A stretch of 64,000 bases of DNA from contig NZ_CP118753.2 of NCBI RefSeq assembly GCF_034480035.2, positions 457,001 to 521,000 on the forward strand, written 5' to 3'. The notes beneath the pieces are model-generated. The model worked only from the letters and a program-made list of their open reading frames with translations. It made no database searches and was not told the origin of the DNA. The translations under genes and the position numbers were made by a program. Shown here one piece after another: positions 48,110 to 57,253 of the stretch (positions are counted from its first letter, which is position 1; every line of letters begins with the position of its first letter). This DNA comes from Methanosphaera sp. ISO3-F5. Its GTDB lineage: Archaea > Methanobacteriota > Methanobacteria > Methanobacteriales > Methanobacteriaceae.

Positions 48110-48787
48110 ATGAAAATAGGAATAATTGGTGGAACAGGTTCACAAGGATTAAACTTAGGAAAAAGATTAGCAATAGCTGGAGAAGATGTAATCATCGGAA
48201 GCAGAAAAGAAGATAAAGCATTAACTAAAGTAGAAGAAACATTAGAATTACTAAAAGACTACGAAAATATTAATATGGTGGGAATGTCTAATGAAGACGC
48301 AGCCAAAGAAGGAGAACTTCTCATTCTAACAGTACCATTAGCAGCACAAAAAGCAACATTACAATCCATAAAAGAATTTGTAGGAGAAAAAATATTAATC
48401 GATGCAACAGTACCACTGGAAACAGCAATTGGAGGATCACCAGCAAGATTTGTTGATTTAATGGAAGGATCCGCTGCAGAAAGAACAGCTAAAATCCTTA
48501 AAAAAACAGGAGTAAAAGTAGTAGCAGGATTCAATAATATAAGTAATTCACATTTAGAAAACATACCAGAACCAATAGACTGTGACTGTCTCATTGCAGG
48601 AGACGATAATGAAGCTAAAGCACAAGTAAAAGAGTTAGTAGAAAAAATACCTGGAATAAAATGCATAGACTGTGGTAAACTAGAAAAAGCACGAATGATA
48701 GAAAAAATCACGCCATTACTAATAGGTTTAAACATAAAATATAAATCCCATTACGGTGGATTAAGAATTACTGGAATAGACTTCTAA
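48110..48787 (+). CDS. npdG: F420H2:NADP oxidoreductase
   Basis: NpdG passes hydride between F420 and NADP, supplying NADPH to biosynthesis in methanogens. The 225-residue protein shows the NADP site IIGGTGSQGLNLGKRLA near 4-20 with IGSRKEDKA, LTVPLAAQKATL, and DATVPLETAIGG. C-terminal residues GLRITGIDF complete the F420 pocket. ATG after AGAGGTATTAAT. It ends in a terminator hairpin. Confidence 0.95.
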   Translation: MKIGIIGGTGSQGLNLGKRLAIAGEDVIIGSRKEDKALTKVEETLELLKDYENINMVGMSNEDAAKEGELLILTVPLAAQKATLQSIKEFVGEKILIDATVPLETAIGGSPARFVDLMEGSAAERTAKILKKTGVKVVAGFNNISNSHLENIPEPIDCDCLIAGDDNEAKAQVKELVEKIPGIKCIDCGKLEKARMIEKITPLLIGLNIKYKSHYGGLRITGIDF

Positions 48788-48808
48788 TAAGTCTATTTCT
48801 TTCTTTTT
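48776..48808 (+). terminator. Hairpin ending npdG
   Basis: ATAGACTT, loop CTAAT, AAGTCTAT form an 8-bp stem over the stop codon, followed by TTCTTTCTTTTTC. Confidence 0.6.
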
Positions 48809-49019
48809 CTTTAATAATTCATTACTATTTTTTAAATCAAAAATAATTACCTTTTATAACTCTTCTAAAAATTTGAACATATATTTTCTTTTCAATAATA
48901 TTATTTCAAAAAAAATAGAATATGGAAAAACCCATATTAATAAGAGAAAGGAGATTAAAAAATTATTATAAGATAAGCATATTTTATCTAAAAATCCTAA
49001 ATGTCATAGGGACTACAGT

Positions 49020-49358
49020 TTATAATGCATCATCACCGCGTTCGCCAGTCCTAATTTTAATAACTTCTTCAACGTTAGTTATGAAAATTTTTCCATCTCC
49101 TATATTTCCAGTTTTTGCTGCTTCTACAATTGCATTTACAACCTCTTCAACTGCAGAATCATGAACAACTGTAACAAGTTTAACTTTAGGTAAAAGATCT
49201 ATACGATAACTTTTTCCACGATATTTTTCTTCTATACCTAACTGTTCTCCTCTACCTTTAACATCACTAACTGTGATTCCACGACTGTCCACTTTTTCCA
49301 GAGCATCCTTAACTGCATCTAATCTTTCTGTACGTATAATAGCTGTTATCTGTTTCAT
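49020..49358 (-). CDS. glnK: Nitrogen regulatory PII protein (GlnK type)
   Basis: The 112-residue protein starts KQITAIIRTERLDAVKDAL, has the T-loop region GRGEQLGIEEKYRGKSYRIDL near 36-56, and the late DGKIFITNVEEVIKIRTGE. PII senses 2-oxoglutarate and ATP/ADP and blocks the AmtB channel when nitrogen is plentiful. It lies 15 bp behind amtB in the same operon. Confidence 0.96.
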   Translation of the reverse strand: MKQITAIIRTERLDAVKDALEKVDSRGITVSDVKGRGEQLGIEEKYRGKSYRIDLLPKVKLVTVVHDSAVEEVVNAIVEAAKTGNIGDGKIFITNVEEVIKIRTGERGDDAL

Positions 49359-49373
49359 AGTATCATATTCCTA

Positions 49374-50597
49374 TTATATTCTGTAACCAAGTTCTTCATG
49401 TTCTCTAACATCTAAACCTTCTGTTTCTGTTTGTTCATCTACTCTTATTCCCATTATTTTATCTAAAACTTTTGCTATACCATATGTTAATATAAATGAG
49501 TAAACTCCTACTGCTACTATACTAATTATTTGTATTATAACCTGTTCTGGATTACCATATATTAACCCAGAAACTCCTCCAATGGCTGGTGTTGCAAATA
49601 CTCCTGTAAGAATTGCACCCCAGGTTCCTGATAAACCATGTACTCCGAATGCATCTAATGCATCATCGTATCCTAGTTTTGGTTTTAAGTATGATATTGC
49701 AAAGTAGGATATGAATACTGTGGTGAATCCTATTATCATGGAAGATGGTATGTCTACAAATCCTGCTGCTGGTGTTATAGCTACTAATCCTGCTACTGCT
49801 CCGGTTGTTGCACCAAGTACTGTTGGTTTTCCAGATTTCCAGAGGTCTATTAGTATCCATCCAATCATTGCTGTTGCTGCAGCTACGTTTGTTGTTATTA
49901 GTCCGTTTGCTGCTAGTCCGTTTGCTGCTAATGCTGATCCACCATTAAATCCGAACCATCCGAACCATAGTAATGCTGCTCCTATTACTACATATCCTAG
50001 ATGGTGAGGGAGTAATCTTTGATCTTTTCTTGGTCCTAGTATTAATATTAATGCAAGTGCTGCTATACCTGAGTTAAGATGTACTACTGCTCCTCCTGCG
50101 AAGTCTAATGCTCCTAGTTGGTATAGCCATCCTCCTCCCCATACCCAGTGTGCTACTGGGATGTATACTAGTGTTAACCATATTATTATGAATATTAGCC
50201 ATGCTTTGGCTTTCATTCGTCCTACTACTGCTCCTGAAATTAATGCAACGGTTATTGCTGCAAATGTTGCTTGGAATGCAACAAATAATAATTCTGGTAT
50301 TCCTGTGTCTGGATGAAGCATATCCAATCCGATTCCTGTTAAGAAGAAATTTGTTGGTATGCCTATAAATCCGTTTAATGTTTCTCCAAATGCAAATTGA
50401 TAACCAAATGATACCCAGATTATGCTTGCAATGGCGAATGCTGTTAAAGATAGAAACATTGTGTTTAAAACGTTTTTCTTTTTGCTCATTCCTCCATAAA
50501 ATAATGCTAATCCGGGTAATGTCATTATCATGACTAATGCTGTGGAGATTAAAATCCATGCTGTGTCTCCCGTGTTCAGTAACGTTTCTGCTACCAA
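49374..50597 (-). CDS. amtB: Ammonium transporter
   Basis: The 407-residue channel has 11 predicted helices. Family marks are GLALFYGG near 29-36, [10 protein letters not shown] near 146-155, [13 protein letters not shown] with a pore histidine near 163-175, and [12 protein letters not shown] with the second pore histidine near 315. TTG start after GGAGGAATACAA. The operon amtB-glnK is preceded by a candidate NrpR operator. Confidence 0.96.
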   Translation of the reverse strand: MVAETLLNTGDTAWILISTALVMIMTLPGLALFYGGMSKKKNVLNTMFLSLTAFAIASIIWVSFGYQFAFGETLNGFIGIPTNFFLTGIGLDMLHPDTGIPELLFVAFQATFAAITVALISGAVVGRMKAKAWLIFIIIWLTLVYIPVAHWVWGGGWLYQLGALDFAGGAVVHLNSGIAALALILILGPRKDQRLLPHHLGYVVIGAALLWFGWFGFNGGSALAANGLAANGLITTNVAAATAMIGWILIDLWKSGKPTVLGATTGAVAGLVAITPAAGFVDIPSSMIIGFTTVFISYFAISYLKPKLGYDDALDAFGVHGLSGTWGAILTGVFATPAIGGVSGLIYGNPEQVIIQIISIVAVGVYSFILTYGIAKVLDKIMGIRVDEQTETEGLDVREHEELGYRI

Positions 50598-50704
50598 TTG
50601 TATTCCTCCAATATTTTTTTTTTATTGTTACCTTTTTTTTGATATGCTTCTTTTTATTTTATATTTTTTATTTTATTATATCATTATATTTTTTTATAAT
50701 AAGA

Positions 50705-50759
50705 CGGAAGTAGGAAATACACTTCCGATAATAATAGTATAAAACATAAAGTATATAAA
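50705..50759 (-). promoter_or_regulatory. amtB promoter with NrpR-type operator (GGAA-N6-TTCC)
   Basis: On the minus strand TTTATATA (50752-50759) is the TATA box. About 25 bp downstream is GGAAGTGTATTTCC (50713-50726), an exact GGAA-N6-TTCC site, the operator of the archaeal nitrogen repressor NrpR. A longer CGGAAGT/ACTTCCG inverted repeat overlaps it (50705-50727). The site sits at the expected transcription start, so binding should repress. Confidence 0.75.
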
Positions 50760-50832
50760 TGTTTTTAAAATTATCAAAAATAATAATAAAATAAAGCTAA
50801 ACATTCTAAAAAACAGAAAAACTTCATCAAAC

Positions 50833-50861
50833 AAAAAAAATAGGAAGTTCCAAACTTCCTA
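50833..50861 (-). terminator. Hairpin plus T tract after the aminotransferase gene
   Basis: On the minus strand TAGGAAGTT, loop TGG, AACTTCCTA make a 9-bp stem followed by eight T residues. It lies 14 bp after the stop of the 50876 gene. Confidence 0.75.
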
Positions 50862-50875
50862 CAAAAAAATAATAA

Positions 50876-52018
50876 TTAATTTTTAAGATATACATCTTGT
50901 AAAGCTGCAACACCGGCTCCAGCTTCAAAGTCAAATCCAAATTCTTTTAATGTCATTTCTAGACAGGTGAAAGTCATAGCTAATTCCTGTAAACCAGTAA
51001 TACCCATGTGACCTATTCTGAAAATGTTACCACTAAGGTGATCTTGACCACCAGCTAATTCAATTTGATATTTATCCCTCATAGTTCCGCGTAACTGTTT
51101 ATCAGTAACACCTTCAGGCATTTTAATACCAGTAAGAGTATTTGAATAATCACCTTCACGTGCAAATAATTCAAGACCTAATGCTTTTGCAGCTTCACGT
51201 GTAGCTTCAGCACCAGTGTGATGACGTTTGATACGAGCATCTAAGCCTTCTTCTAATACCATACTTAATGCTTCATTCATTGCATATGTCATTGATACAC
51301 TAGGAGTGTAAGGAGTTTGAGATTTAGCTCCACTTTTTCTCATTTTTTTCATATCAAGATAATAAGTAGGAGATTCTACTTTATCAACAACATTCCATGC
51401 ATCATCACTTAAAGTTAACATACTCATTCCAGGTGGTGCAGCAAGACATTTTTGTGAACCACTTAAACAAATATCCAAACCATATTCATCTACTTTAACA
51501 GTATCACCAGCAAGAGAAGAAACAGTGTCAACAACAAATAATGTATCATGATCTTTCATTATTTCTCCAACTTCTTTAATTGGATTAACTACAGCTGTTG
51601 AACTTTCATTGTGTATCATTGTTAAAGCTTTAGCATCATCGTTTTCTTCTACTACTCTTTTTATTTCAGCCGGATCTGCTGCTTGGCCCCAAGGTACAGT
51701 AACTTCGATAGATTCTCCACCAAATACTTCTGTTAATTGCTGAAGTCTTTCTCCAAATTTTCCTCCAACAACATTGATTACTTTATCACCTTTTTCAACA
51801 ATGTTTGCTATTGCAGCTTCCATTGCACTAGTACCGGAACCTGTTAATAAATATGATTTATTATCAGTTTGGAAAACTTCAGATAACATTGCTGTTGTTT
51901 CATCTAAAATTTCACCATATGCTGCTCCTCTATGATTTGTTATAGGTTGTGCCATTGCATCTAAAACCCTTTTTGGAACAGTTGTAGGTCCAGGAATCAT
52001 TAATAATATGTCTTCCAT
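50876..52018 (-). CDS. Class V aminotransferase (alanine-glyoxylate/serine-pyruvate type)
   Basis: The 380-residue PLP enzyme begins LLMIPGPTTVPKRVLDAM, has TGSGTSAMEAAIANI near 60, DTVSSLAGD with the PLP aspartate near 177, and the Schiff-base lysine in SGSQKCLAAPPG near 193. In methanogens such enzymes may make serine or glyoxylate-linked amino acids. The exact amino donor is not decided by sequence. The ATG follows GGAGGAATATTCCC. Confidence 0.9.
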   Translation of the reverse strand: MEDILLMIPGPTTVPKRVLDAMAQPITNHRGAAYGEILDETTAMLSEVFQTDNKSYLLTGSGTSAMEAAIANIVEKGDKVINVVGGKFGERLQQLTEVFGGESIEVTVPWGQAADPAEIKRVVEENDDAKALTMIHNESSTAVVNPIKEVGEIMKDHDTLFVVDTVSSLAGDTVKVDEYGLDICLSGSQKCLAAPPGMSMLTLSDDAWNVVDKVESPTYYLDMKKMRKSGAKSQTPYTPSVSMTYAMNEALSMVLEEGLDARIKRHHTGAEATREAAKALGLELFAREGDYSNTLTGIKMPEGVTDKQLRGTMRDKYQIELAGGQDHLSGNIFRIGHMGITGLQELAMTFTCLEMTLKEFGFDFEAGAGVAALQDVYLKN

Positions 52019-52742
52019 TGGGAATATTCCTCCAAAAATATATTTTCATAAACGTTTATTAAAATATAATAAGAATAGTAAAACATACTTAGTATATCTT
52101 AAGTATAACTAAACTTACTATAATTATACTTATGTCTTTAATACTTTTTTAATTTATCATAAGATTGTTCGCTAAAACTCATTTTTATTAAAAAATTTAC
52201 ATTTTAAAACATACTTTATTTTAACTAATTTTAAACATTATATTTTAACAACATTTAATTCTACTTAAATTCAGTTCACATCTCTTAAATTTTATAATAA
52301 TCACAGTTTAACTTTCTATATCTCATAAAAATCCTATTAAATTAAGTATAAACTTATATGCTACATATAACATAATTAACATTAAAAACAGAAATTATCA
52401 TGTTATTCATTTCTAATTATAGATAGTAAAAAGTAACAATAAGACAAAATCAATAGTTAAAACTAATGAATTGCATAAATTTTTCCCGTACTTTATTTAA
52501 TAAATTTAATTCTACTTCGAAAGTACTAAATCCAATTATACAACAATTCAAAATTGAATCTCAGCTTACTTTCACATAAAATATTACAAGTTGAATTCAC
52601 ATCCTCATTAATAAATATTCCGGCACCTGATTTCTATAATCCTCTTTTGATCTGATTCCTTAGAATTCACACTTCTTTTTGTTTATAATGGTTGTATAGT
52701 GTTGTAAGGGAGTTTAGGGAACTATTATATGATTCGAATTTT
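52019..52742. other. 724-bp C-rich, gene-free stretch before the repeat array
   Basis: No open frame, RNA or known motif was seen. The first part holds the promoter of the 50876 gene. From about 52261 to 52680 the plus strand has roughly 70 C to 26 G by hand count, and the bias reverses at about 52680 where the G/T-rich array begins. Confidence 0.5.
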
Positions 52743-52992
52743 GTATTTACATATACTATTTTCTATTAATTTTGGGTAAGTGTATTTACACTTTTTAATT
52801 TTTGATATTATTAGTAAAGTGTATTTACATTATTGAAATATTTGGTATTTTCTATTATTGTATTTACATATGTGTTGTATTTACACTTTTATCAATTCAG
52901 CATATTTGTTTAAGTGTATTTACATTTTATTAAAATAGGTATAATTCTTAAAGTGTATTTACATATTGTATTTACATTATACTATTTTCTAT
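52743..52992 (+). repeat. TGTATTTACA box array, part 1 (before the IS)
   Basis: Boxes GTATTTACA start at 52743, 52782, 52821, 52860, 52877, 52916, 52955 and 52968. Steps are 39, 39, 39, 17, 39, 39 and 13 bp. Joined across the IS the next step is 40 bp. The box is preceded by T in every case, giving TGTATTTACA, whose outer TGTA/TACA arms are inverted. No gene is present. Confidence 0.9.
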
Positions 52993-54650
52993 CAATGCTG
53001 TCAAGTTAAGATAGTTTTTGTGTGAAATTTTTTTTGTCTCGTGTTTTTTTTTAAAATGATCTTTTATTGTTGTCTGAGAATTTGTGTCCGTAATCTACTG
53101 GTTCTCTGTTGGTTGATTTGATTTCTTTTTTTATGGGTATTAGGTGTTTTTGTAGTATTTTGATTATTTTTGTTATTGTTTGTTGTTGTTTTTCTTTATC
53201 AGTGTTTATGAGGTTTAGTAATTCTTTTTTTACCAGTCCTACTGCGATGTTGAAGTTTGCTTGGTAGTCCTTGTATTTGTATTTTTTATTGTTTCTTCGT
53301 TTTTGTTCTATTTCTTGGTTTACATCATGTTTTACTATTGTTGCTATGTTGAATACGTATATATCTGAGTAGAAGTCTTGTTCTATTATGATTTTTCTTC
53401 TTCCGCTGAAGTTTTCAGTTTGTAGTTTGTTTTTTAGTTTGTCATAACTGGTTTCAATTCCCCATCTTTTGTTGTATATCATTTTAAAGTCATCTATTGT
53501 AATTGTTTTATCAAAAACATTTGTTGCAAGGGTTTCTATTTCTCCAGATGATAAGGGGATGGTTATTATTCGTATTTTTATTTTATCTTGCTTTTTTGCT
53601 AATTCTTTTATTTCATTATCTGATATTCTTCTCAGGTAATCTTTATCAATTGGTACTTCTATTATTTCATCATCAGTAGTTATATTTTCTCTTTGTTCTA
53701 TGAATGTGTCTTTTTTAAGACGTATTATAAAAAATGAGTTTAAATCCATTGTTTTTAAAATTAAATCTTTGGAAGGATATCCTCTATCATATATTGTTAT
53801 TGTCTTCTTAAGATCTATTTTATCTTTAGCATCTTCCAAATGGTTAATAGCATGCTTAACTTCACCATATTTTCTGTTACTAATAGCAGAACTAATGATA
53901 AATTCATTAAGTACATCAACCATAGTGGAAACCCTAGCTGTAGAAGTATGGTGGGAATGATTATTATCTTCAATATCAAAATCTTCACGAACAGTAGGAT
54001 AATTAGGTAAATCAAATATCGAACCATCACCAGCAGTTAAATAAAAACCTTTGAAAGTTTTCAACTCTTCAGGTCTCCTATAAATTTCCCGTATTAACTC
54101 ATCATTAATATCAATATATGCTTGAGGATTAATAATCATCCTCCTTTGAGAAATAGCTTGCTTAGAAACATCCATATCCAATTCACCCCAATATTCCTCC
54201 ATAAAATACAAAGCTTCCAAAGCAGTCGTACGGCCACGATTCCAAAGAATATACTTCATAATACATTCCGGAGGCAACTTACGATTACGAAGTTTATTAT
54301 CAACTAAAATATATTTATCACAAACATAACTATTAAAATTTCCCATACTATCTAATAAAACATTACCTAAAGACATTAAAAACACCAAAATACTATCAAT
54401 CAAATCCACATAAATTAATAATAAAAAATAAAAATAAATCATGTGTAAATTAATTAAACAATATTATATAGTTCATAATATATAAAAATAACTATAATTA
54501 ATACTTAAAAACTAGTATAGACAAATAGATACTTATAATATTTAATATAATTAAATAATAAATAGAATTAAGTAAATTTAAAGTAAAAATAAGTTATAAT
54601 ATAAAAATAAAAGAAAATTATGTTAGAAAAACCTTAACTTGACAGCATTG
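52993..54650 (-). mobile_element. IS4-family element, copy 2 (1658 bp), inside the array
   Basis: Same 18-bp inverted repeats (CAATGCTGTCAAGTTAAG), length and orientation as copy 1. ATTTTCTAT at 52984-52992 is repeated at 54651-54659 (9-bp target duplication). The uninterrupted target is present in the duplicate at 55096-55337, which proves the insertion point. Confidence 0.95.
53051..54442 (-). CDS. IS4-family transposase, copy 2
   Basis: The protein (463 residues) is identical to the 37948 copy, including the DDE residues and the Y-x2-R-x3-E-x6-K signature in YNKRWGIETSYDKLK. The frame is intact. The coding strand is T/G-rich in its 5' half and A/C-rich in its 3' half. Confidence 0.95.
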   Translation of the reverse strand: MIYFYFLLLIYVDLIDSILVFLMSLGNVLLDSMGNFNSYVCDKYILVDNKLRNRKLPPECIMKYILWNRGRTTALEALYFMEEYWGELDMDVSKQAISQRRMIINPQAYIDINDELIREIYRRPEELKTFKGFYLTAGDGSIFDLPNYPTVREDFDIEDNNHSHHTSTARVSTMVDVLNEFIISSAISNRKYGEVKHAINHLEDAKDKIDLKKTITIYDRGYPSKDLILKTMDLNSFFIIRLKKDTFIEQRENITTDDEIIEVPIDKDYLRRISDNEIKELAKKQDKIKIRIITIPLSSGEIETLATNVFDKTITIDDFKMIYNKRWGIETSYDKLKNKLQTENFSGRRKIIIEQDFYSDIYVFNIATIVKHDVNQEIEQKRRNNKKYKYKDYQANFNIAVGLVKKELLNLINTDKEKQQQTITKIIKILQKHLIPIKKEIKSTNREPVDYGHKFSDNNKRSF

Positions 54651-54659
54651 ATTTTCTAT

Positions 54660-55846
54660 TAATTTTGGGTAAGTGTATTTACACTTTTTAATTTTTGATA
54701 TTATTAGTAAAGTGTATTTACATTATTGTTATAGTTAATGATTCTATCCTGTTTATTGTCTATGTTGTGTTATGTGGTACTTCGTGTTGATGATTATGGT
54801 ATGTATTTACACTATTGATTTTTATGTTAATTTTCTTAGGTGTATTTACAATAGTGATGTATTTACATTATTGAAATATTTGGTATTTTCTATTATTGTA
54901 TTTACATTATTAGTGTATTTACATTTTCTTAAAATAGGTGTAATTCTTAATGTGTATTTACATCATGTATGTATTTACACTTTTTAATTTTTGATATTAT
55001 TTGTGAAGTGTATTTACATTATTGTTGTTGTGGGTATTTCATGTTTTATTTGGTGGTGTTGTCTTCTGTATGTGTTTATCATTTATTGTTTAAATGTGTA
55101 TTTACATTATTGAAATATTTGGTATTTTCTATTATTGTATTTACATATGTGTTGTATTTACACTTTTATCAATTCAGCATATTTGTTTAAGTGTATTTAC
55201 ATTTTATTAAAATAGGTATAATTCTTAAAGTGTATTTACATATTGTATTTACATTATACTATTTTCTATTAATTTTGGGTAAGTGTATTTACACTTTTTA
55301 ATTTTTTATATTATTAGTAAAGTGTATTTACATTATTAGTGTATTTACATTTTCTTAAAATAGGTGTAATTCTTAATGTGTATTTACATCATGTATGTAT
55401 TTACACTTTTTAATTTTTGATATTATTTGTGAAGTGTATTTACATTATTGTTGTTGTGGGTATTTCATGTTTTATTTGGTGGTGTTGTCTTCTGTATGTG
55501 TTTATCAATTATTGTTTAAATGTGTATTTACATTATTGAAATATTTGGTATTTTCTATTATTGTATTTACATTATTAGTGTATTTACATTTTCTTAAAAT
55601 AGGTATAATTCTTAATGTGTATTTACATCATGTATGTATTTACACTTTCTAATTTTTGATATTATTTGTGAAGTGTATTTACATTATTTGTGTATTTACA
55701 TTTTCTTAAAATAAGTATAATTCTTAAAGTGTATTTACACAGGTATTGTATTTACAATTTATAGTATGTTGAATTGGTTAAAATGTATTTACAGTGTATT
55801 GTATTTACACTTTGTAAACTTATTTTAATTTTAATTTTGTATTTAT
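54660..55846 (+). repeat. TGTATTTACA box array, part 2
   Basis: Thirty-three GTATTTACA boxes run from 54675 to 55801, with a degenerate one at 55838. Steps are nearly all 39 (rarely 37 or 40) or 17 (rarely 16 or 13) bp, often alternating, with three longer gaps of 88-89 bp (54714-54803, 55010-55098, 55436-55524). The 30-bp stretches between boxes come from a small set that recurs. All boxes point the same way. The plus strand is rich in T and G. Confidence 0.92.
55096..55337 (+). repeat. 242-bp direct repeat (copy of 52819-54727 without the IS)
   Basis: This segment matches 52819-52992 joined to 54660-54727 with one visible mismatch. It holds the same eight boxes at the same steps (39, 17, 39, 39, 13, 40, 39). 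It carries the empty target of the IS. A second, overlapping duplication relates 54898-55145 to 55324-55571 (248 bp, offset 426, one visible mismatch). Confidence 0.9.
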
Positions 55847-55904
55847 ACTAATGTTGATCCTTATTTATTTAACAAATCTATAAAATGTATTGGACCGGTA
55901 AATT

Positions 55905-56785
55905 GTATATACATTGTTGGTTGTTGTGCTTTTTTTTGGGTTTTGTATATACGGTATTGTTGTGTATATACATTACTCTATTGTTTGTTGTTTTGTGGTG
56001 TTTGTATATACAGTTTTGTTGTGTTCATGAAATTGTTGTATATACAGTGTTGGTTGTTGTGATTTTTTATGGTTTTTGTATATACAGTGTAATTTGTATA
56101 TACATTATCTGTTATGTGATATTTTGTGGTTGTTGTATATACAGTTTTGTTGTGTTCATGAAATTGTTGTATATGCAGTGTTGGTTGTTGTGCTTTTTTT
56201 TGGGTTTTGTATATACAATATTGTTGTGTATATACATTAATCCTTTGTTTGTTGTTTTATGGTTGTTGTATATACATTTGTATATGATTTTTTCTTTATT
56301 GTATATACAATGCTACTTGTTGTTCTTTTTATGGGTTTTGTATATACGGTGTATTGTGTATATACGTTAAGGTGTTGTTTTGTTGTTTTGTTTTGTTGTA
56401 TATACAAAATTTTCTTTATGTATATACAAAAAACTTATTGTCTAGTTTTGTTATTATTGTATATACGGTGTAATTTGTATATACATTATCTGTTATGTGG
56501 TATTTTGTGTTTGTTGTATATACAGTTTTGTTGTGTTCATTAAATTATTGTATATACAATGCTACTTGTTATTCTTTTTTATGGGTTTTGTATATACGGT
56601 GTATTGTGTATATACATTAATGTTTTGTTTGTTGTTTTATGGTGGTTGTATATACAGTAGGGTCCTGTCTGTAATTGTTGTATATATATTATTGCTTGTT
56701 ATTTTTTTTATGGATATTGTATATATAGTGTAATTTGTATATACATTAATCTGTTATGTGATATTTTGTGGTTGTTGTATATACA
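55905..56785 (+). repeat. TGTATATACA box array in seven about 131-bp units
   Basis: About 29 boxes, 20 of them exact GTATATACA and the rest mostly one-base variants (GTATATACG, GTATATGCA, GTATATATA). Unit starts are 55905, 56038, 56169, 56301, 56420, 56550 and 56680. Within a unit the steps are about 40, 18, 40 and 33 bp. Each of the four spacer types is similar from unit to unit, for example the spacer after the first box contains GTTGGTTGTTGTG in units 1-3. The plus strand is strongly G/T-rich and gene-free. Confidence 0.92.
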
Positions 56786-56859
56786 AAATTTCACTCATGT
56801 TAAAAAATATGTTGTAAAATAAGGTATGTCTAATTTATGGAATGTGTTATATTATGATT

Positions 56860-57074
56860 GTATTTACAGTAATGCTATTTTATTAAATTGTTTAAAGTGT
56901 ATTTACAGCGTATCGTATTTACATTTAGTATATTTTGTAGTAGTTTTAATTTCTGTATTTACACTATACTGTATTTACACTTATGAACTTAGTTGTATTA
57001 TTTTCTTATTGTATTTACAGTTTCTTGTAAATACACTTGCCATAAATCTTTAAAATTAGTAAAGTGTATGTACA
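56860..57074 (+). repeat. TGTATTTACA box array, part 3
   Basis: Boxes start at 56860, 56899, 56915, 56955, 56971 and 57011, then GTAAATACA at 57027 and GTATGTACA at 57066. Steps are 39, 16, 40, 16, 40, 16 and 39 bp. The last two variants keep the spacing, which shows that the conserved element is the palindrome GTAnnTAC and not one fixed string. Confidence 0.88.
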
Positions 57075-57253
57075 CTAGTATATGTGCTGTGTTGTGTGTT
57101 GGTTTTTATAAATATTTGTTTAATGAAAAATAGTGTTGTTGTTATAAGTTAATGTAGATTATGATTTAAAAATAGTTTTTTTATGAAAGGGAATAAATAT
57201 ATGTTATTTTCTCTTCAATATAACATATACTTAATCGTGTTGTGTGACGAATA

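Noticed and set aside
55885-56733. Open frames of 70-160 codons rich in Cys, Tyr, Val and Leu inside the repeat array
   Set aside because: They are the boxes and G/T-rich spacers read in frame. Box steps of 16-19, 33-34 and 40 bp are not multiples of three, so frames shift at each unit, and there are no ribosome sites.
52743-57074. CRISPR array
   Set aside because: The repeated element is only about 10 bp, spacers recur many times, some boxes are 16-17 bp apart, and no cas gene is present in the window.
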